NCBI RefSeq assembly: GCF_014205275.1 | Contig: NZ_JACHND010000001.1 | Coordinates: 5,332,001 to 5,396,000, forward strand | DNA length: 64,000 nt | Direction: 5' to 3' | From: Sphaerisporangium siamense | GTDB lineage: Bacteria > Actinomycetota > Actinomycetes > Streptosporangiales > Streptosporangiaceae | Part shown: positions 50,596-58,897 of the stretch, one piece after another | How positions within the stretch are numbered: position 1 is the stretch's first letter | How the letters are laid out: every line of letters begins with the position of its first letter | Translations under genes and position numbers: made by a program | The notes under the pieces: generated by a model | Databases searched by the model: none | What the model was told of the DNA's origin: nothing | The model's input: the letters and a program-made list of their open reading frames with translations, nothing else

Positions 50596-51951
50596 ATGGA
50601 CGTTGTGGTGAGCCGCTCGCCGCAGAACCCCGCCGACGTGGTGGCGAGCGCCCCCGCGGCCGGCGGGCCGGGCGTCACGGAGGCGGTGCGGCGGGCGCGG
50701 GCGGCGCAGGCGCGGTGGGCCGGGTCCGGCGCCGCCGGGCGGGCCGCCGCGCTGACCCGCGCCGCCGAGGCCGTCGCCGCGAACGCGGGCGAGTTGGCCG
50801 CGCTGGTGGTGCGGGAGGCCGGCAAGCCGGTGACCGAGGCGCGGGGCGAGGTGGCCAGGTCGGAGGCGATCCTGCGCTACTACGCCCAGCAGGTGTTCGA
50901 CCCGGTGGGCGCGGTGCACGAGCCGTCCGGCGCCGGGCTGGCCTTCACGCGCAGACGGCCGCGGGGCGTGGCGGGGCTGATCACCCCCTGGAACTTCCCG
51001 CTGGCCATCCCGCTGTGGAAGGCCGCCCCCGCGCTGGCCTTCGGCAACGCGGTCGTGCTCAAGCCGTCCCCGCACGCGCTGGGCTGCGCGCTGCGGCTGG
51101 CCGAGCTGCTGGCCCTGCCCGAGGACCTGTTCCAGGTGACGCCCGGCGGGGCCGATGAGGGCGCGGCGCTGGTGGAGGCGTGCGACGTCGTCTCCTTCAC
51201 CGGCTCGGCCGCCGTGGGCCGCGCGGTGAGCGTGGCGGCGGCGGGCGCGGGCGTCCCCGCGCAGGCCGAGATGGGCGGGCAGAACGCGAGCATCGTCCTG
51301 CCCGACGCCGACCTGGAGGCCGTGGCCGCGCAGGTCGCCGCCGCCGCGTTCGGGTACGCCGGGCAGAAGTGCACGGCGACCCGGCGGGTGATCGCGGTGG
51401 ACGGCGGCGCGGAGGTCCGCGAGGCGCTGGTGGCCGCGATCGCCAAGCTCGGGGTGGGCGACCCGTCCGACCCGGGCACCGCGGTCGGGCCGCTGATCGA
51501 CGAGGCCGCCCGCGACCGCGCCGTCGCGGCGGCGCGGGGCGGCCGGGTGCTCGCCGGGGGGACCGCCCTGGACCGCGAGGGCTGGTTCGCCGCCCCCACG
51601 CTGGTCGACGACGTGCCCGGCGGGCACGTCCTGGCCCGCGAGGAGGTGTTCGGGCCGGTCTGCCTGGTGCAGGACGCCGCGTCCGTGGACGAGGCCGTGG
51701 CACTGGCGAACGGAGTGCGCTACGGCCTGGTCTCGGCCGTCTACACCCGCGACCTGGACCGCGCGCTGGAGGTCTCCGCGCGCCTGGACACCGGCCTGGT
51801 GAAGGTCAACGCGCCGACCACCGGCGTGGACTTCTACCTGCCGTTCGGCGGTGAGAAGGACTCCAGCCACGGCCCGCGCGAACAGGGCAAGGCGGCGCAG
51901 GACTTCTACACCTCGATCCGGACGGTCGCGATCGCCCCGGCCGGGGGCTGA
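50596..51951 (+). CDS. aldehyde dehydrogenase, probable 2-oxoglutarate semialdehyde dehydrogenase
   Basis: A 451-residue NAD(P)-dependent aldehyde dehydrogenase. Asn133 (TPWNFPLAIP), Glu225 (AEMGGQNASI) and the nucleophile Cys259 (YAGQKCTATRR) are in place; FTGSAAVGRAV binds the cofactor. In context it oxidises 2-oxoglutarate semialdehyde to 2-oxoglutarate, the last step of 4-hydroxyproline catabolism. ATG at 50596 has GGAGAGGGA upstream; a TTG at 50590 is less likely. A hairpin terminator follows. Confidence 0.88.
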   Translation: MDVVVSRSPQNPADVVASAPAAGGPGVTEAVRRARAAQARWAGSGAAGRAAALTRAAEAVAANAGELAALVVREAGKPVTEARGEVARSEAILRYYAQQVFDPVGAVHEPSGAGLAFTRRRPRGVAGLITPWNFPLAIPLWKAAPALAFGNAVVLKPSPHALGCALRLAELLALPEDLFQVTPGGADEGAALVEACDVVSFTGSAAVGRAVSVAAAGAGVPAQAEMGGQNASIVLPDADLEAVAAQVAAAAFGYAGQKCTATRRVIAVDGGAEVREALVAAIAKLGVGDPSDPGTAVGPLIDEAARDRAVAAARGGRVLAGGTALDREGWFAAPTLVDDVPGGHVLAREEVFGPVCLVQDAASVDEAVALANGVRYGLVSAVYTRDLDRALEVSARLDTGLVKVNAPTTGVDFYLPFGGEKDSSHGPREQGKAAQDFYTSIRTVAIAPAGG

Positions 51952-51957
51952 CGGCCC

Positions 51958-51995
51958 CGCCGCTCCCTTCCGCCTGACCCGCGCGGGGAGCGGCG
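51958..51995 (+). terminator. hairpin terminator after aldehyde dehydrogenase gene
   Basis: A 10-bp perfect stem CGCCGCTCCC / GGGAGCGGCG with an 18-base loop begins 7 bases after the stop codon, separating the catabolic genes from the transporter unit. Confidence 0.65.
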
Positions 51996-52061
51996 CCCGC
52001 GCCCGCCCGAGGGCCCCGGGACCCCGGTCTTACTCCTCGCCTAACGGTCTGATATCGGATC

Positions 52062-52099
52062 TTGACGCTGCCCTGGCCGACGTGTGCAATGTCACACAT
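52062..52099 (+). promoter_or_regulatory. transporter-unit promoter with GntR-type operator
   Basis: A -35 TTGACG (52062-52067), 17-base spacer and -10 TGCAAT (52085-52090) lie 45 bases before the binding-protein gene. CAATGTCACACAT overlaps the -10 and start site (52087-52099) and shares ATGTCACA with the operator at 45663-45675. ATGT-CAC-ACAT is palindromic in its outer arms. Confidence 0.75.
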
Positions 52100-52135
52100 C
52101 ATCTGAGACGGCGCTGTTCCGCGAGGAGAGACACG

Positions 52136-53308
52136 ATGGGCAGATCGCGCATATCGGTGCTCGGCACGCTGCTTGCGGCCGTCACCCTCCTGACCGCCGG
52201 CTGCGGCCAGGGCATCCTCGGCGACCAGTCCTCCGCCGGAGGAGGCGGGAACGAGGGCCCCATCACCCTCGGCATGCTGATCCCGCAGTCCGGCAGCGAG
52301 GCCGCCATCGGCCCGTACATGCAGAACGCCGCGCAGCTCGCGGTGGACGAGATCAACGCCAAGGGCGGCGTGCTCGGGCGCAAGCTCCAGCTCAAGGTCG
52401 CCGACGACGCCTGCGACGCCCAGACGGCGGTGTCCGGCGCGAACAAGCTGGTCACCGAGGGCGTCAAGGTGTCGGTGGGCGGCTACTGCTCCGGCGCCAC
52501 GCTTCCCACCCTGCCGGTCTTCGGCAAGGCGAACATCCCCATGATCATTCCGGCGGCCAACTCCCAGGAACTCGTCGATCAGCACCTCAAGCACGTCTTC
52601 CTGATCAACGGCACCGGCACGCAGCAGGCGACCGCGGCCATGGCCTGGATGACCAAGCAGGGCGCCAAGAGCGTCGCGCTGGTGCACGACAACACCAGTT
52701 ACTCCAAGGACATCGCCGTCCGCACGCAGAACCTGCTCGACGAGGCGGGCGGCGCGGAGACCGCGATCCTGGAGGCCGTGACCCCCAAGGAGAGCGACTA
52801 CAGCGCGAACATCCACAACATCCTGGCCAAGAAGCCGGACTTCGTCTACTGGACCGGCTACTTCCAGGAGGGCGGCCTGATCACCCGCCAGCTCAGGCAG
52901 GCCGGTTACACCGGGAAGATCATGGTCGGCGACGGGTCGGTGTCGGAGAAGCTCGCCGACATCGCGGGCGGCGAGGCCGCCGAGGGCGTGTACGCGACCA
53001 TGACCCAGACGCCGGACACGCTGCAGGGCGCCGAGGGCTGGATCGACGCCTACAAGAAGAAGTTCGGCGCCGCGCCGGGCCCGTACTCCAACCAGGCCTA
53101 CGACGGCGTCCGGCTGGCCGCGGAGGCGCTCACCAAGGCCGGGTCCACCGACAGCGCCAAGGTCATCGCGGCGCTGGAGGCCATCGACGGGTTCCAGATG
53201 TTCTCCGGCCCGCTCAAGTTCACCCCCGACCACACCCTGGCCACCGGCGGCTTCCAGATCCTCGTCGTCAAGGACGGCAAGTTCGCCTTGCAGGACGCGC
53301 TCAAGTGA
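52136..53308 (+). CDS. branched-chain/HAAT-type ABC transporter substrate-binding lipoprotein
   Basis: A 390-residue periplasmic-binding-type lipoprotein. The lipobox LLTAGC ends at about residue 23, followed by a Ser/Gly linker. The binding fold begins ITLGMLIPQSGSEAAIGPYMQNAAQLAVDEINAKGG and contains VGGYCSGATLPTLPVFGKANIPMI, family Peripla_BP_6. Context points to hydroxyproline or proline as ligand (inference). The ATG follows GAGGAG at 6 bases. It has its own promoter and an attenuator-like hairpin after it, which would raise its level above the permeases. Confidence 0.92.
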   Translation: MGRSRISVLGTLLAAVTLLTAGCGQGILGDQSSAGGGGNEGPITLGMLIPQSGSEAAIGPYMQNAAQLAVDEINAKGGVLGRKLQLKVADDACDAQTAVSGANKLVTEGVKVSVGGYCSGATLPTLPVFGKANIPMIIPAANSQELVDQHLKHVFLINGTGTQQATAAMAWMTKQGAKSVALVHDNTSYSKDIAVRTQNLLDEAGGAETAILEAVTPKESDYSANIHNILAKKPDFVYWTGYFQEGGLITRQLRQAGYTGKIMVGDGSVSEKLADIAGGEAAEGVYATMTQTPDTLQGAEGWIDAYKKKFGAAPGPYSNQAYDGVRLAAEALTKAGSTDSAKVIAALEAIDGFQMFSGPLKFTPDHTLATGGFQILVVKDGKFALQDALK

Positions 53309-53328
53309 GCGTGCCCGAGACCGCGCCC

Positions 53329-53364
53329 GTGGCGGCCGGCGCTCCGCACGCGCCCGGCCGCCAC
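53329..53364 (+). terminator. attenuator-type hairpin between binding protein and permease
   Basis: GTGGCGGCCGG (53329-53339) pairs with CCGGCCGCCAC (53354-53364) across 14 bases. In ABC operons such a structure often limits read-through, keeping the binding protein in excess. Confidence 0.68.
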
Positions 53365-53458
53365 GGCTCGCCGGGCGCGCGGCGTCCGGCGGCGGCCAGG
53401 GGACGGGTCCGGAACGCCGGAACCGCCGGCGAGATCGGCGAAGGACACTGAAGGTGAA

Positions 53459-54352
53459 ATGGCACAACTGATCTGGAACGGGCTGTTCGTCGGCTCGTTC
53501 TACGCGCTGGTGGCGCTGGGCTACAGCATGGTCTACGGGATCATGAAGCTCCTGAACTTCGCCCACGGCGACCTGTACATGCTGGGCGCCTTCACCGGCT
53601 TCGCGGTGCTCGGCGCGGTGGGCGGCGTCTCCCCGGGCATGGCGCTGCCCGTGCTGCTCGGCGTCATGGTGGTCACGATGGCCGTCACCGGCCTGTCCGG
53701 CGTCGTGCTGGAACGCGTGGCCTACCGTCCCCTGCGGGGCGCGCCGCGGCTGTCCCTGCTGATCACGGCGGTGGGAGCCTCGTTCGCGCTGGAGTACGGC
53801 ATGCGCACCGCCGCGGGCGCCGACCCGCAGGTCTACCCGGTGCGGCTCGGCGGCACCTCCCTGGAGGTGCTGGGCGCCCGGGTCACCGTCCAGCAGGTCG
53901 CGCTGATCGTCGTGGCGGTCGCGCTCATGATCGGGCTGAACCTGCTGGTGACCCGCACCCGCGAGGGCCGCGCCATGCGGGCCATCGCCCTGGACCCGCG
54001 CACCAGCGCGCTGATGGGCATCAACGTCAACGCGGTGATCTCGCGCACGTTCTTCCTCGGCTCCGCGCTGGCGGGCGCGGCCGGCGTCATGGCCGGGGCC
54101 TACTACGGCAAGATCGACTTCCTGATGGGCTTCCTCATCGGGCTGAAGGCGTTCACCTCCGCCGTCATCGGCGGGATCGGCAACATCCCCGGCACCATGC
54201 TCGGCGGCCTGGTGCTCGGCCTGCTGGAGTCCTTCGGCACCTACTGGCTGGGCGGCGAGTGGCGCGACGTGTTCGCCTTCGGCGTGCTGATCCTGTTCCT
54301 GACCGTGCGGCCCACCGGCCTGCTCGGCGAGCGCGTCACGGAGCGCGTATGA
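53459..54352 (+). CDS. ABC transporter permease (LivH-like)
   Basis: A 297-residue inner-membrane permease of the branched-chain amino-acid family (HAAT) with about eight helices. GYSMVYGIMKLLNFAHGDLYMLGAF is the diagnostic N-terminal block, and GIKAFTSAVIGGIGNIPGTMLGG, spanning the EAA-like loop, is near residue 230. The ATG follows AAGGTG. Its stop overlaps the next permease start (ATGA). Confidence 0.93.
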   Translation: MAQLIWNGLFVGSFYALVALGYSMVYGIMKLLNFAHGDLYMLGAFTGFAVLGAVGGVSPGMALPVLLGVMVVTMAVTGLSGVVLERVAYRPLRGAPRLSLLITAVGASFALEYGMRTAAGADPQVYPVRLGGTSLEVLGARVTVQQVALIVVAVALMIGLNLLVTRTREGRAMRAIALDPRTSALMGINVNAVISRTFFLGSALAGAAGVMAGAYYGKIDFLMGFLIGLKAFTSAVIGGIGNIPGTMLGGLVLGLLESFGTYWLGGEWRDVFAFGVLILFLTVRPTGLLGERVTERV

Positions 54353-55329
54353 CCGCCCCCGCCAAGGCGCCCGGCGCGCGCCGGCCGCGGCACGGCACCC
54401 CGCTCGGCCGCGCGGTCACCCGGCTGTTCGACGACAAGTGGGCCGGCGCGGCCGGGCTCGCCGTCGCGGTGCTGGCCCCGTTCGTGATCGCCACCCCCTA
54501 CGCGCTGTCGGTCATGACCAGCGCGGCGATCTTCGTGATGCTGGCCTCCGGCCTCAACATCGTCGTCGGCTTCTGCGGCCTGCTCGACCTCGGGTACGTC
54601 GCCTTCTACGCCGTCGGCGCCTACACCAGCGGCGTGCTCGCCACCCGGCTGGACCTGCCGCTCTGGGCGACCGTGCCCGTCGTCGTCGTGGTGACCGCCC
54701 TGGCGGGCGTGGTGATCGGCGCGCCCACGCTGCGGCTGCGCAGCGACTACCTGGCCATCGTGACCCTCGGCTTCGGCGAGATCATCCGCATCACCGCCAA
54801 CAACCTGGAGATCACCGGAGGCCCCTCGGGCATCTACGGCATCCCCGGCCTGACGAGCAGCCCGGTGGTCTTCTACTACATCACCGTGGCCGTCGTCGCC
54901 CTCGCCGTGGCGGGGGCGTCCCGCCTCGGCCGCTCCCGGCTCGGCCGGGCCTGGCGGTTCGTGCGCGAGGACGAGGACGCCGCCGAGGCCATGGGCGTGC
55001 ACACCTACCGCGTCAAGCTCGCCGCCTACATCGCCGGGGCCGTCTGGGGCGGCCTCGCCGGGGTGCTGTTCGCCGCGCAGGTCTCGGCGATCTCGCCGGG
55101 CAGCTTCACGTTCCTGTCGTCGGCGCTCGTGCTGATGGCGGTCGTGCTCGGCGGCATGGGCTCCTCGCCCGGCGTGGTGATCGGCGCCGTCGTCATCAGC
55201 GTGCTGCCCGAGGTGCTGCGGGACTTCGCCGACTACCGGTTCTTCCTGTTCGGCGTGCTGCTCATCGTCGTCATGCTGCTACGGCCCCAGGGGCTGTGGC
55301 CGCACCGCTCCAGGGAGGCGGGCTCATGA
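54349..55329 (+). CDS. ABC transporter permease (LivM-like)
   Basis: A 326-residue permease of the same family. LNIVVGFCGLLDLGYVAFYAVGAY near residue 65, the SDYLAIVTLGFGEIIRI block near 135, and ITGGPSGIYGIPG are typical LivM segments. A 25-residue basic N-terminal tail precedes the first helix. The ATG overlaps the preceding stop by four bases and its stop overlaps livG-like ATG. Confidence 0.93.
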   Translation: MTAPAKAPGARRPRHGTPLGRAVTRLFDDKWAGAAGLAVAVLAPFVIATPYALSVMTSAAIFVMLASGLNIVVGFCGLLDLGYVAFYAVGAYTSGVLATRLDLPLWATVPVVVVVTALAGVVIGAPTLRLRSDYLAIVTLGFGEIIRITANNLEITGGPSGIYGIPGLTSSPVVFYYITVAVVALAVAGASRLGRSRLGRAWRFVREDEDAAEAMGVHTYRVKLAAYIAGAVWGGLAGVLFAAQVSAISPGSFTFLSSALVLMAVVLGGMGSSPGVVIGAVVISVLPEVLRDFADYRFFLFGVLLIVVMLLRPQGLWPHRSREAGS

Positions 55330-56204
55330 CCCTGCTCGCGGTCCGCGACCTGCGGCTGTCCTTCGGCGGCCTGCTCGCCATCGACGGCTTGACCTTCTCC
55401 GTCGGGCGCGCCGAGATCGTCTCGGTGATCGGGCCCAACGGCGCGGGCAAGACCTCGGCCTTCAACTGCGTCACCGGCTTCTACCGGCCCACCGCCGGGC
55501 GGATCACCCTGGCCGGCAAGGACGTCACCGGCATGCGCCCCTCCAAGATCGCACGGCTCGGCGTGGCCCGCACGTTCCAGAACCTGCGCCTGTTCGGCGA
55601 GATGTCGGTGCTGGACAACGTCCGCGCGGGCGCCCACCTGTGGCTGCGGCAGAGCGTCGCCGACGCCCTGCTGCACACCCCGCGCTACCGGCGCACCGAA
55701 CGCGAGTGCACCGAGCAGGCCCACCACTGGCTGGACTTCGTCGGCCTGCGCGGCGACCGCTTCGGCCGGGCCCGCGCCCTGCCGTACGGCGAGCAGCGGC
55801 GGGTCGAGATCGCCCGCGCGCTGGCCCGCAAGCCCGAGCTGCTGCTGCTCGACGAGCCCGCGGCCGGGCTCAACCACGGCGAGAAGGCCGAGATGCTCGA
55901 CCTGATCCGCAGGATCCGCGGCCTCGGCGTCGCGACCGTGCTCATCGAGCACGACATGGGGCTGGTCATGGAGGTGTCCGAGCGCGTGGTCGTGCTCAAC
56001 TTCGGCCGCGAGATCGCCGACGGCCGCCCCGAGGACGTCCGCCGCGACCCCGCCGTCATCGAGGCGTACCTGGGCAGGGACGACGATGACGACGACGAGG
56101 ACGACGACGAGGACGACGGCGGGCGCGCGGCGGACGTCCGGGACGCCGCGGCGGCGCCGCGGGACCGCGACGAGCACCGGGGAGGACGCGATGGCCGCGC
56201 TTGA
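55326..56204 (+). CDS. ABC transporter ATPase (LivG-like) with acidic C-terminal tail
   Basis: A 292-residue ATPase. Walker A GPNGAGKTS (near 37-45), VARTFQNLRLF with the Q-loop, PYGEQRRVEIARAL as the signature, and LLLLDEPAAGLNHGE as Walker B are intact. The core ends near residue 252; after VIEAYLGR comes a run of about 16 Asp/Glu (DDDDDDEDDDEDD) and a charged 30-residue tail, unlike LivG generally. The tail overlaps the next gene by 14 bases. Confidence 0.92.
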   Translation: MTLLAVRDLRLSFGGLLAIDGLTFSVGRAEIVSVIGPNGAGKTSAFNCVTGFYRPTAGRITLAGKDVTGMRPSKIARLGVARTFQNLRLFGEMSVLDNVRAGAHLWLRQSVADALLHTPRYRRTERECTEQAHHWLDFVGLRGDRFGRARALPYGEQRRVEIARALARKPELLLLDEPAAGLNHGEKAEMLDLIRRIRGLGVATVLIEHDMGLVMEVSERVVVLNFGREIADGRPEDVRRDPAVIEAYLGRDDDDDDEDDDEDDGGRAADVRDAAAAPRDRDEHRGGRDGRA

Positions 56205-56907
56205 GGTGGACGCGCTCGACGTCCACTACGGCGGCGTGCACGCCCTGCGCGGCATGTCCCTGACCGTCGGGGAGGGCGAGATCGTCGCGCTGCTCGGCAA
56301 CAACGGCGCGGGCAAGACCACCACCCTGTCGGCGGTCTCCGGCCTGGTGCGCCCGAGCGGCGGGCGCGTGATCTTCGACGGCGCCGACCTCACCCGGGCC
56401 AGGCCCGAGGCCGTCGTCCGGGCCGGCCTGGTGCACGTCCCCGAGGGCCGCCGCGTCTTCGGCACGCTCAGCGTGCACGAGAACCTCCTGATCGGCGGGT
56501 ACCTCGTCCGGGACAAGGCCGAGACGCGCCGGCGCGTCGAACGGGTCTACGGCCTGCTGCCGCGCCTGGCCGAACGCCGCGGCCAGCAGGGCGGCACGCT
56601 GTCGGGCGGCGAGCAGCAGATGCTCGCCATCGGCCGTGCCCTGGTCTCCGGCCCGCGTCTGCTCCTGCTGGACGAGCCGTCCATGGGCCTCGCGCCGCTC
56701 GTCGTCGCCTCGGTCATGGAGCTGGTCCGCGAGATCAACCGGGAAGGGGTCTCGGTGCTGCTGGTGGAGCAGAACGCCAAGGCCGCGCTGAGGATCGCCC
56801 ACCGCGGGTACGTCATCGAGAACGGGGCCTGCGTGCTCGGCGGCCCGGCGCGGGAGCTGCGCGGCGACCCCCGGGTCGTCGAGGCCTACCTGGGAGGGGT
56901 CCGATGA
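56191..56907 (+). CDS. ABC transporter ATPase (LivF-like)
   Basis: A 238-residue ATPase. Walker A GNNGAGKTTTL, LVHVPEGRRVFGTLSVHENL as the LivF signature, LSGGEQQMLAIGRAL and LLLDEPSMGLAP are all present. It energises uptake with the LivG-like protein. The ATG at 56191 follows GGGGAGGA and is inside the preceding gene by 14 bases; its stop overlaps the next start. Confidence 0.93.
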   Translation: MAALEVDALDVHYGGVHALRGMSLTVGEGEIVALLGNNGAGKTTTLSAVSGLVRPSGGRVIFDGADLTRARPEAVVRAGLVHVPEGRRVFGTLSVHENLLIGGYLVRDKAETRRRVERVYGLLPRLAERRGQQGGTLSGGEQQMLAIGRALVSGPRLLLLDEPSMGLAPLVVASVMELVREINREGVSVLLVEQNAKAALRIAHRGYVIENGACVLGGPARELRGDPRVVEAYLGGVR

Positions 56908-57902
56908 GCGCCGCGCCGCCGGAGATCCGCACCGTGGACTACCACACCGGCGGCGAGCCGTTCCGTATCGTCACGGCGGGCGCGCCCGAGATCCCCGGGG
57001 CCACGGTCCTGGAGCGCAGGACCGCCGCCGCCGCGCCGGAGATCGACCGGGTGCGGCGGCTGCTGTGCCACGAGCCGCGCGGGCACGCCGACATGTACGG
57101 CTGCTTCCTGGTGCCCCCGGACGACGCGGGCGCGCACCTCGGCGTGCTGTTCTGGCACAAGGACGGCTACTCCACCGCCTGCGGCCACGGCACGATCGCC
57201 CTCGGCGTCCACGCCGTGGAGACCGGCCTGGTGGCGGCCGGCCCCGACGGCGACACCGACGTCGTCGTGGACGTGCCCTCCGGCCGGGTCACGGCCCGGG
57301 TGCGCAGCGCGGGCGGCGTCATCGAGTCGGTGACGTTCAGGAACGTGCCCTCCCGCGTGGTGGCGAGGGACGTGCCGGTCACCGTCCCGCACCGCGGCGG
57401 CGCCGTCGAGGCCCGGGTGGACGTCGCCTACGGCGGGGCGATCTACGCCTCGGTGCCCGCGGGCGCGTTCGGGCTGGCCGTCGAGCCCGGGCACCTCACC
57501 GAGCTGATCGCGCTCGGCCGCGCGGTCAAGGCCGCGCTGGCCGGCCACCCGGCAGCCCGGCATCCCTCCGACGACCGGCTGTCGGGGATCTACGGCGTCA
57601 TCTTCCACGAGGACGTCGCCCCCGGCCACCAGCGCAACGTCACGGTGTTCGCCGACGGCGAGGTGGACCGCTCGCCGTGCGGGTCGGGCACCGCCGCCCG
57701 GCTGGCCCTGCTCTACGCCGACGGGTTCACCGGCGAGCTGACCCACGAGAGCATCGTCGGCAGCGTCTTCACCGGGCGGGTCGCCGAGACGCGCGGCGAC
57801 GCCGTGATCCCCGAGATCACCGGCATGGCCTACCGCACCGGCGCCCACGCCTTCACCCTGGACCCCCGCGACCCCGTCGGCGCCGGGTTCACGCTCCGAT
57901 GA
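56904..57902 (+). CDS. proline racemase-family enzyme, probable trans-3-hydroxyproline dehydratase or epimerase
   Basis: A 332-residue second proline-racemase-fold protein. DYHTGGEPFRIV and HEPRGHADMYG resemble trans-3-hydroxy-L-proline dehydratases, but both acid/base cysteines are kept: Cys93 (STACGHGT) and Cys259 (RSPCGSGTAARLA). Characterised dehydratases usually have Ser or Thr at one of these sites, so epimerase or racemase activity is also possible. The next gene, a pyrroline-carboxylate-reductase-type enzyme, favours the dehydratase pathway. ATGA overlap with livF-like gene. Confidence 0.82.
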   Translation: MSAAPPEIRTVDYHTGGEPFRIVTAGAPEIPGATVLERRTAAAAPEIDRVRRLLCHEPRGHADMYGCFLVPPDDAGAHLGVLFWHKDGYSTACGHGTIALGVHAVETGLVAAGPDGDTDVVVDVPSGRVTARVRSAGGVIESVTFRNVPSRVVARDVPVTVPHRGGAVEARVDVAYGGAIYASVPAGAFGLAVEPGHLTELIALGRAVKAALAGHPAARHPSDDRLSGIYGVIFHEDVAPGHQRNVTVFADGEVDRSPCGSGTAARLALLYADGFTGELTHESIVGSVFTGRVAETRGDAVIPEITGMAYRTGAHAFTLDPRDPVGAGFTLR

Positions 57903-58897
57903 CGGCCGCCGCCGTCATCGGCGGGGAGGCCGTGCGCGCCCTGGTCTCGATGGAGGCCGCCGTGACGGCGCTGGCGGACGCGCTGCGCGGCGGCCTCGAC
58001 CCGGACGCGGACCCGCCCCGCCCGGTCGTGGAGGTGCCCGCCGGGCAGCTCCTGCTCATGCCCGCCGCCCACGGCCGCCACGCGGGCGTCAAGATCGCCG
58101 GCGTCGCCCCGGCCAACCCCGCGCGCGGGCTGCCGCGCGTCCAGGGCGTCTACCTGCTGCTGGACGGCGTGACGCTGGCGACGCTCGCCGTGATCGACGG
58201 GGCCGCGCTCACGGCGCTGCGCACCCCCGCCGTCTCGGCCCTGGCCGTGCGCCGCCTGGCCCGGCCGGACGCGCGCACGCTCACCGTCTTCGGCACCGGG
58301 CCGCAGGCGTGGGGACACGTCGAGGCGCTGCGCGCGGTGCGCCCGGTGGAGCGGGTCACCGTCGTGGGCCGCGACCGGGCCCGCGCCGAGGCCCTGGCGG
58401 CCCGCTGCGCCGCCGCGGGACTGCGCGCGGTGGCCGTGCCCGCCGCCGGACGCGCGGAGGTGGAGCGCGCCGTGGCCGCGGCGGACCTGATCGCCTGCTG
58501 CACGAGCGCCAGGGAGCCGCTGTTCCCGGGCGCGCTGGTCGCTCCCGGCGCCACGGTCGTCGCCGTCGGCTCCCACGAGCCCGAGGCGCGCGAGGTGGAC
58601 GGCACGCTGGTCGCCCGCGCCACCGTCGCGGTCGAGACGCGGGCCGTCGCGCTGGCCGAGGCCGGAGACCTGATCCTGCCCCTCCGCGAGGGGGTGATCG
58701 GCGCGGATCACCTGGTCGCGGACCTGCGTGAGCTGGAACGCGGCAACCTGCGGCCGGGACCGGGCCCCCGGCTGTTCAAGAGTGTCGGGATGGCCTGGGA
58801 GGATCTGGTGGTGGCCGCCGCGGTGCACGACGCGTGGCGGGGCGGATCTGGAGGGGATGCGAAGATGGCGAGCGGGCCTGAGCGGAGCGGGCCGTGA
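57899..58897 (+). CDS. ornithine cyclodeaminase/mu-crystallin family, probable 1-pyrroline-2-carboxylate reductase
   Basis: A 332-residue OCD-family NAD(P)-dependent enzyme. The cofactor motif VFGTGPQAWGHVEAL lies near 128-142, the lysine/arginine-bearing GVKIAGVAPANP near 62-73, and VAVGSHEPEAREVD near 220. In hydroxyproline operons OCD-like enzymes reduce 1-pyrroline-2-carboxylate, the product of trans-3-hydroxyproline dehydratase, to L-proline. True ornithine cyclodeaminase activity is less likely here. It is coupled by ATGA overlap on both sides. Confidence 0.83.
   Translation: MTAAAVIGGEAVRALVSMEAAVTALADALRGGLDPDADPPRPVVEVPAGQLLLMPAAHGRHAGVKIAGVAPANPARGLPRVQGVYLLLDGVTLATLAVIDGAALTALRTPAVSALAVRRLARPDARTLTVFGTGPQAWGHVEALRAVRPVERVTVVGRDRARAEALAARCAAAGLRAVAVPAAGRAEVERAVAAADLIACCTSAREPLFPGALVAPGATVVAVGSHEPEAREVDGTLVARATVAVETRAVALAEAGDLILPLREGVIGADHLVADLRELERGNLRPGPGPRLFKSVGMAWEDLVVAAAVHDAWRGGSGGDAKMASGPERSGP

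Noticed and set aside
54438-56204. A long frame overlapping livM and livG with Arg/Gly-rich translation
   Set aside because: Its upstream part is an out-of-frame shadow of the livM-like permease; the real livG start is the ATG at 55326.
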